Below, piece after piece: positions 48,282-64,000 of a DNA stretch of 64,000 bases. The stretch covers positions 166,342,683 through 166,406,682 of the forward strand of contig NC_135500.1 of the NCBI RefSeq assembly GCF_052857255.1, written 5' to 3'. The position numbers were made by a program, and so were the translations under genes. Position 1 is the first letter of the stretch; each line of letters begins with the position of its first letter. The stretch is from Amblyomma americanum. Its lineage: Eukaryota; Arthropoda; Arachnida; Ixodida; Ixodidae. The notes beneath the pieces were generated by a model. That model ran no database searches. It had not been told where the DNA came from and worked only from the letters and a program-made list of their open reading frames with translations.

Positions 48282-48674
48282 CTATTTAAAAAGCTTCTCA
48301 GCAGCCTTCGCTGTTAGCAAGCAATGAACTCGCAGGTTCCAGGTATCGACCAAAATAAGCTGCTTTCCCAGTGAGTACCCGGCTCCCTCTGGCGAAAAGC
48401 TTTGCAGCTTCCCTGTAACTGCTATTGACTTGCACTGATCGTCTTCAAAGAAAGACGGTAGCAGGAACAAAGGCTCTCTAGACAAGTATTGATGGTCTTT
48501 GTCTTCTATTATCTTGTCGTCAAAGGCGACGTGGATTAAGTCATAACCATGAGTCTTTGTAAGGTCATAAATGTCGGGAACCTCACGCCCTTCCGAAGGG
48601 GATATTAGGGAGGGTACCTGCCGGATGGTCATCAGTGGAATGGGATAAGTTATGTCGACACCCTTTGATGCACG
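48282..48674 (-). CDS. Unrecognised protein-like open frame, possible terminal exon
   Basis: On the minus strand the frame is open from a TAG at 48677-48675 to a TAG at 48284-48282, about 130 codons. The first Met (48632) lies 14 codons in. The product has a balanced, globular-protein composition: YDLIHVAFDDKIIEDKDHQY, LFLLPSFFEDDQCKSIAVTG, then LVDTWNLRVHCLLTAKAAEK. It has no low-complexity tract, unlike the frames in the GC islands. I do not recognise the family. It could be a last exon of a host gene, with an acceptor such as CATCCGGCAG near 48617, or a fragment of a mobile element or integrated virus. No polyadenylation signal close downstream was noted. Length alone does not prove coding. 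Confidence 0.35.
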   Translation of the reverse strand, partial: RASKGVDITYPIPLMTIRQVPSLISPSEGREVPDIYDLTKTHGYDLIHVAFDDKIIEDKDHQYLSREPLFLLPSFFEDDQCKSIAVTGKLQSFSPEGAGYSLGKQLILVDTWNLRVHCLLTAKAAEKLFK

Positions 48675-50494
48675 CTATCTCCTACCACTTGATTTCTTTG
48701 TTCACCTTTTGAAATTTGTTCCTGTTGTTCTTCATGACCTTTCAGCACTCCTCCTAAAGGCGAAAGCGGGTAGCCTGTAGAAGCGCCATCGTTTCTTTAT
48801 TTTCGCGCTGTATATGTGTTTTTTTGGAAGACGACCAGCTGGGCTATTTCTAGCATATGAGCCCTCTTACGTCATACCCGCGGTAGATAACGTCTTAGCG
48901 ACAAAGCTGCCCACCGCTGAGTGTTTCAGAGAAACAAGGATTCTTCTTACGCAAGGAAATTGGAGCTCTTGGTTCTGGGGCCTTAAAAGATCCCTCGTCA
49001 GAGCCGCTGTTTTAGCCGGCCTTTTTGATATTATAACTTTTCTTTCGGTGTACCCTGAGAGAAAGGACACCGGGCCCGGTTATCTTTCGCGGCTTACAGA
49101 CATGCTACGCGAAGAAACGTGGGTCAGGGTAACATGGGATGGCCCATAAAAAAGGCTTACGCAAGACACCCCCTATACTCTTTTTTCCCTCTAGAAGCCT
49201 CGCGCTAAAAGGTAAGTGCGCCGAGAATCCTGGGCTCGGTAAAGAGTTCGCGCGAAGAAAGTGCTCCAAAGTGATCCTGCACGCCGTCGTGAGAAAGGAA
49301 ATTAACTAAGCTGCCTTGGCATCGCCTGCATTATTGTGCCACGGAGTGTGAACTGGGACGTCGTGGTGAACATAAGAATTACGTTTTAACGTGAAAAAAA
49401 AAACATTTTCTAAAAAGGCAACAATAATATAACTGATTACCGGGTGCTGGGTAAGTTTGTACTTGTTGCTTCGTGTACAAAACGAGAAGCGACATACGCA
49501 AGACGGCAACGCAAAAACACACTCAACTCACGTTTTCTCCAAATAAGCTAATATTCTATCTCACCTTCGTAATCCGAAGGAACACCCTCGAACAGCGACC
49601 ATCTTCAGCAGTACTAGCCACCCGAAAGCACATTAAACACACCAAAAAATATCAAGCTTCGAATGACCCTCTCAAAAAATAGCACAAGTTTGTTGGGAAA
49701 TCTCATTGTAAACTCTGTTATCTACTGCTCTAATATGCAACGCTTCTGTCGTTTCTTGTTGCACAACGCCTTGACTTCCGTTCAAAATACTAATGATATT
49801 TAGCTTTGTCTAGCAGGTAAAGGCTTTAGAGTGGAGTCGCAAATAACATATTCCTTCTTTTAGAAATATTTCTTATCCCTTTGAATAATCTGTGACGTAA
49901 CTGCTAGCAGAGAATACATAATATACGTTCTTCCAAACGTCAGAGGAGTTTCATAAGCCACAAAGACCGCACGGCCAACGTTAAGCTTAGCGTGCTTTTG
50001 TTCAGATTTCTGTTTCTTTTGTACTTTTTCGTGCACATTGCGCCAGCATCAGCCGTTCAGTTTGCGTGACCATGAAGACACATATACCTATATTCCATTG
50101 ATTCGGCGCTCACACAGTGGGCAAAGAAAGGCTGTCCGCTTTTCTGTGCTCATAGTTAATGACTTCCGGTTCCTTTGCTGTCTACCCAGCTTTACAACTG
50201 TTTTCACCACTGGCTGTTTGTAGAACGCTGGGCCGCTTTCGCGTCGTCCTCGTAGTGAATCGAGGCTTTTAATATAGCCTATATCGTCGCAGCTTACATT
50301 GGCCGCCAGGCGACAATTTTGGCTGACGACCAGATGGCGCCAGGTGCTTCGACATGGTTCGTCAGCGCCACCTGCGCATGTGCATCTGCGTCAGGCGGCC
50401 GCGGTAAGCGGGGACGGTAGATAGCGCCAAAAGACCTGTCAACAACGCGCGCCTTGGGCATCTAGACAAGTCAGCACGTGGGTTGTAGCGGGAA
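48675..50494. other. Non-coding stretch
   Basis: No gene recognised. A plus-strand frame (48814-49149, 111 codons) is opposed by a minus frame and has no motif. From about 50290 the DNA becomes GC- and CpG-rich and leads into the palindrome at 50495. Confidence 0.45.
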
Positions 50495-50582
50495 GCGATA
50501 CGCAGTAAGTGGTAGCGGTACGCGCAGCGCTAAAGGTATTTATTTAGCATAGTGCGTACCGCAAGCACTTATCGTGTATCGC
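50495..50582. repeat. 88-bp imperfect palindrome in a CpG-rich block
   Basis: GCGATACGCAGTAAGTGGTA and what follows it to about 50525 matches the reverse complement of the segment up to 50582 (GCGATACACGATAAGTGCTT and on) in roughly 25 of 31 positions. Both arms contain GCGGTACGC, and the centre is AT-rich. A related block with GGGGTACGCGCTATGCTATA lies at 50696-50725. The pattern suggests a foldback MITE with internally repeated TACGC motifs. No transposase is present. Confidence 0.65.
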
Positions 50583-51389
50583 GAGCCGCCACGCATGCGC
50601 GGATCGCCCTGAGGCGTTCCCGTCAACTGCGAACGCGCCTTGAGCGCCGGGACCAACCAGCGCGCGCGCAGTAGCGGGCCGCGGTATGCGGTACAAGCGG
50701 AAGGGGTACGCGCTATGCTATAAGTATCTCATTACCGACCGCGCCGCGCAACAGCTTCCACGCGACATCAAGGGAGAGCGTCAGCATCTGCGTATGCCCC
50801 GTGAGTCAGCGCTACGTGGCTCGTGCCCTGTGGCTCCTAAAAGCGCCTGCCATCAGCCATTCCAAACTGTGGCACAAAAAACGGGCGCCCCGAGGCGGCA
50901 CCTGGAGGAAGAAGAAATTCTGGGGACACTAAAGCTCCGCTTCTAAGGGTATGACGCGACAGCGTTAATGGGGCCCGTCAGTGATTCCAAACGACCTCAT
51001 TAGCATATTACCCGAACACGTGTTCTACTTATGTTACCAGATCACATGACACCAATGTAACGTGACGCAAGTATACAGTCGTTCGCGTACACTCACCCAT
51101 CACCAACAACAACTTCGCCACTCGCTCAGTCACTAATGCCTTAACTGGTTCCTATCTAATCACCCGCACACTCATTATCATACACACTTAAGCTATCACA
51201 TTATCTTAAATGCCACACTACAAGCATATAAAATACCGCTTTAAGCAAGACGTACGAGAGTGCCTGTGGGGTCTCTCCCGGAATTTTGACCTGCGGGCCG
51301 AGTGATACCAGGATGCTAGTGTGACCATGTACGACAAGTTCGCGGGATGTGGTCCGGTTACGCAAGGCCTACTTAAATGCCATAATTTC
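50583..51389. other. GC-rich then AT-rich non-coding DNA
   Basis: 50583-50940 is CpG-rich, probably still part of the foldback repeat, and includes an unrecognised 86-codon frame. 50940-51389 is AT-richer; the tRNA-like head expected in front of the SINE body at 51390 is not recognisable. Confidence 0.4.
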
Positions 51390-51560
51390 GTTTGAGTTGT
51401 TATGACCATCTAATCAAAATTTATGATTGTTTAACTACTTTTCACCTCCCCCGGTTCACGTGTGACATCAGACCTTCTCGACCAGTTTCTGGACTCCACA
51501 GAAACGGCGGACGCCAACGGGACGGCGCCGCCCTTTTGCTGAGTGCTATTTCGTTAAAAT
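51390..51560 (+). mobile_element. SINE body, headless copy
   Basis: The same series of motifs as the body of the 11499-11805 SINE is present in order: TTTGAGTTGTTATGACC, TCTAATC, TTTCACCTCCCC, CGTGTGACATC, CTTCTCGACCAGT, AACGGCGGACGCCAACGGGA and a final TTTCGTTAAAAT. A tRNA-like head is not recognisable upstream, so the copy is 5' truncated or its head has decayed. Confidence 0.6.
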
Positions 51561-52084
51561 GTCGCGAGCGTCGATGAGAAAGCGAGCGGCGAGTACGCGA
51601 AGATTGCGAGTGGAGCGCCCTTGAAGAGGATCGAAAGCTTCGACCACGAGGGGATTCGGAGCAGCTCAGGCAGCTATTCTAGGACGCATCCAGTCGCAGG
51701 TGACAGCCAGATTACCATGTCTTAGTGTTAAATCAAAGGCGTTTAATTAAAAACTGGACTGTGCATGTTTGGTCAGCGGTAAACTTTCAGATATGCTGCG
51801 CTGGATTTTAAGGATACCTATAGTCTTCCAAGCGTATGTTATCAACAACATTTGGGTGGCCTTATCATATTTAATTGATTAGTCTTTATATAGATTACGG
51901 GTTTTATTTCTTATCTTTGTTTCCTGTTGGTTTCTGATCCTTCTAATCAATTTTCATAAAAAGCCAATTCGTGAGAAAATAGTCTTTTTCTTGGAGGGGT
52001 TGCCTGCCCAGAGAGCTAAGGCTGTACTTTTCAGCTACCGCCTTGAATACTATAAAAAATGGCCTCCTTTATCGAAGTGTTTTC
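51561..52084. other. AT-rich non-coding stretch
   Basis: No coding or RNA feature recognised. It separates the SINE body from the LTR-like repeat. Confidence 0.5.
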
Positions 52085-52350
52085 AACAGGTGCGGCCTGT
52101 AAATGCTACCTCAGGCTCCAGCTCAGAAGCCTACTTCTCCAGGGGAGAGGCGAGGTTCTTCACAACGGCAGCCATAAATGTGCTTCGACGCTCGTCCCAG
52201 TATCGATGCCGAGTATTCAAAGAACGGGACGTGACGAGGATGCAGCTGACAACAAGACAAGATCTCGGTAGCGCAACGTCGAGAACTCGTCGCTCTTTTA
52301 TAGCACCCAAGGCGCACCACAGAACGGAATCCACGACGTGCGAAAGAAAA
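52085..52350 (-). mobile_element. LTR-like promoter repeat, copy A
   Basis: On the minus strand GTGCTATAAAAGAGCGAC (TATA box at 52297-52303) is followed by TTCTCGACGTTGCGCTACCG, the usual distance for a transcription start. About 200 bp follow, ending near GGCCGCACCTGTTG. The same series occurs in the opposite orientation at 53665-53935. A dispersed repeat carrying a TATA promoter and a leader suggests a solo LTR or a promoter-bearing retroelement end. TG...CA termini and target duplications were not established. Open frames of 70-120 codons across it are incidental. Confidence 0.55.
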
Positions 52351-53664
52351 TAAAATGGGATAGCGCACGGAAGAAACATGTAAACAGGAAGAAAACGAAT
52401 GCAAAACCGGTTCTTCAGATCCTAGTCGGCACAAACACGGGCGCTCAGTTATAGAAGAGAAAGAAATATATATAAAATAGGCGATAAAACGTTATGTTGA
52501 CAAGTTGAAAAGCTACCGCTGCGTTCCCTGTTCGCGCAGGCAAGGAAAGCTGGAGTTGCTACGCGCCAGCGCTGCCGATCTAAAAGAGATGTGAATCACA
52601 GATGAATCCTCACGTACCGGGCGATCATTAAAAAAATAGTACCTTGCTGTCATGTAAGAATACTCGCGCTTTAATTTTGCTGGCGTTTTAAATGTATGCA
52701 TTCAACGATAGAGGTCCAAGCTCTACCGATCTGCAGCTGCCAGTCTCGAAGCTCTTCGACTGTGATGTGAATCAATAACAATGTAGTTCTCCGTTTAGCT
52801 AGGTGTGAATCATTTAGCTTAATTTTCAGACAAGCTTGCGAGAATAAGAAAGCGTATCGTATTATTAGCAGGCGTCCTGCATGCCTCCAACTTCGATTTT
52901 AGTTTATGATTGCTCGAACTTTTTGTTATGTTCGACATCTTTCCGAAGGCTTGTTCGACGAGTCTCTATAAAGGTAAAGGTTTCAAAGCTACACGTAGAC
53001 GCATATCTTGCCGTGTAAAATTCATCGCGCGCGCAAATCAATGCCTGGAAACAAATTAGCCGTTGTTTTTAGACTCTGAAACTTAACTACGGCTCCTAGA
53101 GTTTCAAAAATAAGATATCATATAGTTCCAAGATCATATCAGCGCCGTACGCTACCGATTGGACATACTCAAATGTTGCTTATATTTCAAGATGTATGCA
53201 TGTCATTCCCGCATTGCACCAGAAAGTGCGTATTGGGCAAAAAAAAATATATTAATATGGGTGGCGCCACAATAAGAGCGGCGCTTCAAACTTTTTGCTT
53301 TGAATTTGGGTAGTTCATGTCATAGCATTGCATAGATGAGACCAGTTAGCCAAATCAGACTGAAGGGCTTTACACAACGAGCTTCCCTTGGTCGCTGAAT
53401 GTTTGAGTGTCACAACCCGTACTTTATAAAAAAATGAGAGTTGAAAAATCTGCCAACCGGCCAACAAAGGCGCTACGAATTTTAGCGCCAGCTATTCACT
53501 GTTTCCCCTTCAGGAAGTACAACGTTAGGTTTTCCTCTTCTTAGTGTAAAGCTTCAGCGCATATTCTTCGGTCCCTTTCTTTCACTCTTCGCACTCCGAA
53601 CCCACCAGGATAGTCTTGTTTTCGTGCACTTTACAGGTTGCTTGTACGAGTTAATTCTTTTTTT
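52351..53664. other. Spacer between inverted LTR-like copies
   Basis: About 1.3 kb of AT-rich DNA without gag, pol or integrase motifs. Because the flanking copies are inverted, this is not an internal domain of an intact LTR retrotransposon. 52351-52450 may extend copy A upstream (GAGCGCCCGTGTTTGTGCCG on the minus strand). Confidence 0.5.
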
Positions 53665-53935
53665 TCCTTTCGACGTCGCGGGGCTTCCAATACACGGTGT
53701 GCATTGGGTGCCATGAAAGAGCGACAAGTTCTCGACGTTGTGCTACCGAGCGAGATCTGCTCTTGTCGTCACCAGCATCCTGGTCGCGTCCTGCTCTTTC
53801 AGTGCTTGGCGTGAGTATTCAGCGAGTGTCGAGGATCGTTTCCACCTGCCGCTGTGAAAAACGCTCTCTCCCGTGGTGAAGGACACTCCTGAAATAGCGC
53901 CTCTAGTGGAATTTAAAGGCTGCACCTGTTCGAAG
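53665..53935 (+). mobile_element. LTR-like promoter repeat, copy B
   Basis: GGTGCCATGAAAGAGCGACA then GTTCTCGACGTTGTGCTACC corresponds to copy A read in reverse, with the TATA box changed to CATGAAA (53712-53718). Later blocks also match: GATCTGCTCTTGTCGTCACC, a GCGTGAGTATTC block and CTGCACCTGTTCGA. Divergence by eye is about a quarter of positions, so it is an independent, older insertion rather than a recent duplication. Confidence 0.55.
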
Positions 53936-54113
53936 ACTCCTCTCTACAGGAGGGCATTATTGGCCTGCAGTATTCTGAGCAGCAGCAGGGAAGTATGCAC
54001 ATAGTGCTTGAACAGACATGGAAAAAAGAAACACCGCTGCATGCGAATTACTTTCTTATAAAAATTGAGTATTAAGATTAAAAACTAGAAATTAACAGGA
54101 AGCAGGGGTACGG

Positions 54114-54116
<3 letters not shown>

Positions 54117-54206
<90 letters not shown>
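54117..54206. repeat. (AT)n microsatellite, 90 bp
   Basis: An uninterrupted AT dinucleotide run of about 45 units, immediately upstream of the inverted-repeat element. Confidence 0.97.
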
Positions 54207-54209
<3 letters not shown>

Positions 54210-54250
54210 CAGACAAGTTAAAGGAAATGAGGGGCCCGTTTGACAAATTT

Positions 54251-60989
<6,739 letters not shown>

Positions 60990-62640
60990 GGAAACTACTC
61001 AAATTTTCTTGATCATATGTACAATTTCTTGATACAATTTCCTTTCTTCAGATGAAATTCTGACATGAAGTCATGACGTCCCGCGTGAGAATATCTGTTT
61101 CTGTTTTCCTCTCTTTCACAACAAGAGAGTTTGCTTGGCGCCAGTATTTCAGGTCATCTAATGTACTCTTAGTGACTGCGACCAGGGATTTGATAGTACT
61201 AAATGTAGTAAAAAATTTGCTAGTGTTCTCTGCATAAATCACATATTGTGGCCTATCACTGATATTTGTAAACGACAAAGGGCAACAATACTTAAATACT
61301 TCCCTGTGGGTCACCTGTAGATGTTTTCTGAAAGTACGAAACGTTTTTTACCAATCGCTACTCATTGAAAACGGTGTTGGAGATAAGATTCTAGGAGAGG
61401 GAGTTGTTTTCTACAAACGCCATGCAGTTCAAGTTTTTTAGCCGTCTATGATGACTGAGTGATCGAAGGCATTTTAAAAGCCTGCCATGATTCCTTAACA
61501 TACGTCTATTTACAGAGGCTTCAACAATTATTTATTTTTACGCCAGTAAAAGTTTTTCGGTACATATCCTTTGAAGAAATCTGTATTGAGCCGCAGACTA
61601 TTGATTGAGTTTGCTGCAGAACTTGTACGACCTCTTAGGAATTATTTTTCAGGCCATCGAAGTCATTCTTATCTCTGTTTTAAAACTCGAATAGATTTTC
61701 GTACCTACATAAATTTGAGGAAGCATACTGTTAGCAAGGCAAGGTTATTGATATAATCTTGCACGAGAGGTATAATGTCTAAAACATATATTGCAAAAGC
61801 AGTTTGAATTTAATAGTTATCACTTGGTTTACTCTTCTTGAGTAATTTAAGGATGCTACAATTTTCTAATCATCAGGAAGTTCAAGAATTATAGCGGCAA
61901 TATGCCTCCCAATCCCATTCGCTTGCAGCTGTGAACACTGCGCATTGCTCAAAGCAATACAGAGGAATTTATTGAACCATTCGGCAAGTTTTGATCCCTG
62001 CAGTGATTGGCCTTCAAATACTACTTCACTAACACCTGAAGCAAATGGTGTGAGGTAGGACAATGTATTCATCCTATGTTTTTGCCATGTTTGCGCACGG
62101 CGCTTCTATTAAAGGCAGTTAGTTCAACACAATATCGCTTGAATACTTTTAAGTCACGAGTGACTTAGTTTTGAGGCATTTCTGAAAGATTAATTCTTTT
62201 GTCACCTTCAAGTATTCGTTGTTGACCTACGGCGTAGGATTTTTAGTCTCCTTTTTATAGGATCTTTCTCGAATATAATCCTGGCAAATATGCTTGAAAA
62301 TGGCATTGAATTATTCATACGCAGCCCCTGCTCTATAGGAAGCAGTTGCGGAATTCGAATTTTCAGTTATAACAGAAATCATTCAATGTCAGAGATGTGA
62401 AAGTGTTTGTTTTTATAACCTTTTCGAGAGTATCAGTAGTTTTTTCGGTCTAAGCATTCAGCAAGCATATTGATAGAGAAGTGGTCGATTATGCCATTGC
62501 TACTACTCCTGATAGAAAAGAGGTTGGGCTCATAATGCTTATGAAGAAATCAGTCACTGTGCGGCGTGAAGAATTTCAGTGTGCTCGATAAAGTTGTTCT
62601 GACTTTTGATTCTATAACAGATAAAAAGCTTCAAGTGTCC
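60990..62640 (-). mobile_element. Old, decayed LINE, minus strand
   Basis: Scattered but ordered LINE motifs occur on the minus strand. An endonuclease end reads FLHKHYEPNLFSIRSSSNGI then IDHFSI (about 62560-62480). A linker reads FNAIFKHICQDYIRERSYKK with VNNEYLKVTKE (about 62330-62200). A segment with LAEWFNKFL follows (about 61990). The reverse transcriptase centre reads LSFTNISDRPQYVIYAENTS (about 61280-61220) with LDDLKYWRQANSL after it. Many stops and frameshifts intervene. The catalytic YADD has become YAEN, so it cannot be active. It is clearly older than the 37-40 kb LINE. Confidence 0.7.
61048..61314 (-). pseudogene. Reverse transcriptase palm fragment, catalytic Asp lost
   Basis: An 88-codon open piece of the decayed LINE. 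FTNISDRPQYVIYAENTSKF aligns with the motif where LINE reverse transcriptases have INDI...YADDTS. The two catalytic aspartates of YADD are read here as E and N, abolishing activity. The following TLDDLKYWRQANSLVV corresponds to the L-x-x-L-x-x-W-x-x-x-N-x-L block after the catalytic motif. The Met at the start is not the native start. Confidence 0.65.
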
Positions 62641-64000
62641 TCCTCCCACTGGCATATTAAAGACAATTAAGAAGAGTGTTATTAATAGTCTCCTGGTCTC
62701 TGAGTGCCAACAGTTCGGACTAGCTTCAACATCATTCTTGCAAGTTGGAACGGCTTAAAATTCGCTTGTATTGATCCAACCGGCGCATGCAGCTTAATAC
62801 ATTTCATAGTCGCAACTGGTTTTGCTGTACCACAGAATCCGTCACTTCATTCGTGCTAAAGCGGCTACTTCTTTAATCGCAGTTCATTGCACCAAAAAAA
62901 AAAACTGGACCGGCATAATATATAGATTTCATTAGACTTATATTTAGTTTTATTTTTATGATGCTATTACTTCCTCAGAGTTATCATCTCCTTCCTCTTT
63001 CCCCAAACTCGTCACTCCACCCCGCTGTGACTGGTAATCATAGTAATGGAACATAATTGAAGGCAAAAAATTGCGTTATATAGTCTCTTCGCTCACTGAA
63101 TAGTGCGATTTGCACGTGTAACAGGAAACAGTAACCATGACGACCCATATTAGGTGTAGTCAGTGCAAGTATGTGCAGTGCTTGAGAATTTGAAAACCAA
63201 ACACATGCTGTGTGTTAATTATGGTTGTAGTAGTAAAGAAGAATCGGGTATATGAAAGCAGCAAAAGGCGAAAAAAGACTACCTAATATAAATCAGGTTT
63301 TCGGTTTCTAATTCATCGCCGAATAATGTCGACACCCTTTATATAAGAGCTTCGGGAGTCATTTACATGTAATCCTGTCGTTTTTTTTTTTCTAAAGCTG
63401 AATTCTCTGAAACACTTACTGCAAATTTAGTTGCTGGCACATTAAATGGATGTGCCTTTTCTCTTCATTCCGCGACTAGCTAGCGCTGGACACTCAGGAT
63501 TTTAAATAATTCCTTGCAAAGTTTCTGAGGCTGATTGCCTAGAAATTTGCACTTTCCAAAAACTCACGTTTTTGCAGCCACCGGCCTCGGGAATTCCATC
63601 TCTTCCCTGAAAGCTTTGTGTCCCGTAACAATTCAAACATGCACTTCACTGAGAGCGGAATGTAAAGAGCGTGTGTGCCTTTTGTTATTCTTGGCTTCTG
63701 CGTGAGAACCGGAGAGGTACAATGCTGCGATCGATTTTTCTTTTATTAGTGTTGCGCGGAAAGAACATCGATATCTAAGTTAAACTTTAATTTTTTTTAT
63801 TTTTCGGAAATACATCTCGTAAAGATCTCCTGTAATAAAAACCTTAAGGCGCTAGATGTACGAGAATATTTCTTTAAAATGTTCATGCCTTGAGGAGCGT
63901 TTTAGTAAAGGTGTCGAGTAACACGAGAAATATGGAATATTATCTTCCTAAAAACAGCAGCACAACAAATTCGAAGACAATACTTCCATATTTTATATGA
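62641..64000. other. AT-rich non-coding stretch
   Basis: No coding region, RNA gene or repeat recognised up to the window end. The first 100 bases may still be the upstream part of the decayed LINE. Confidence 0.5.

Overview
This is a eukaryotic window with no sign of bacterial gene organisation: no operons, and no long open frames outside repeats. It looks like intergenic or intronic DNA of a large, repeat-rich arthropod genome. The repeats suggest a hard tick (Ixodidae, probably a metastriate such as Rhipicephalus or Dermacentor). They include tRNA-derived SINEs, LINE 3' ends with a VNWRD motif and GAT-rich tails, a Penelope-like element and a tRNA-cored inverted-repeat element flanked by (AT)n. 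The species assignment is inference from memory of tick repeats, not a database match.

Layout. 1-16 kb: mostly AT-rich non-coding DNA with small foldbacks (4.67, 5.35 kb), two tRNA-derived SINE copies (8.27, 11.5 kb), a G+C microsatellite (9.9 kb) and a 111-bp tandem duplication (14.0 kb). 16.1-16.5 kb: a decayed endonuclease/exonuclease/phosphatase domain, probably from a Helentron-type element, followed by a perfect hairpin. 19-24 kb: GC-rich islands, a small terminal-inverted-repeat fragment and a 110-bp palindrome. 26.4-27.3 kb: a possible first coding exon (signal peptide plus GTAAGT donor), with a Penelope-like fragment about 95 bp inside its putative intron. The fragment keeps the C-terminus of a GIY-YIG-type endonuclease between two head-to-head inverted copies of the element's 3' end. 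27.5-27.9 kb: a 204-bp tandem duplication. 32-36 kb: GC-rich islands, a TATA-bearing segment and a minus-strand SINE.

37.2-40.1 kb: the largest recognisable element, a 5'-truncated and frameshifted minus-strand LINE with endonuclease and reverse transcriptase remains. 41.0 kb: a degenerate (AATC)n/(GATT)n tract. 43.6 kb: a decayed hammerhead-ribozyme-like core of the Penelope type. 44.6 and 45.2 kb: two LINE 3' ends of one family in opposite orientation. 48.3-48.7 kb: an unrecognised minus-strand open frame that reads like protein. 50.5 kb: an 88-bp palindrome. 51.4 kb: a SINE body. 52.1 and 53.7 kb: two inverted copies of a promoter-bearing, LTR-like repeat. 54.1-54.8 kb: (AT)n, inverted-repeat arm, tRNA-like core, arm, (AT)n. 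57.9-58.2 kb: a 250-bp (TA)n tract. 61.0-62.6 kb: a second, much older minus-strand LINE.

No complete host gene can be demonstrated. The best host candidates are the 26455 exon and the 48.3-kb minus-strand frame; both are tentative. Most other open frames are what chance or simple repeats would give.
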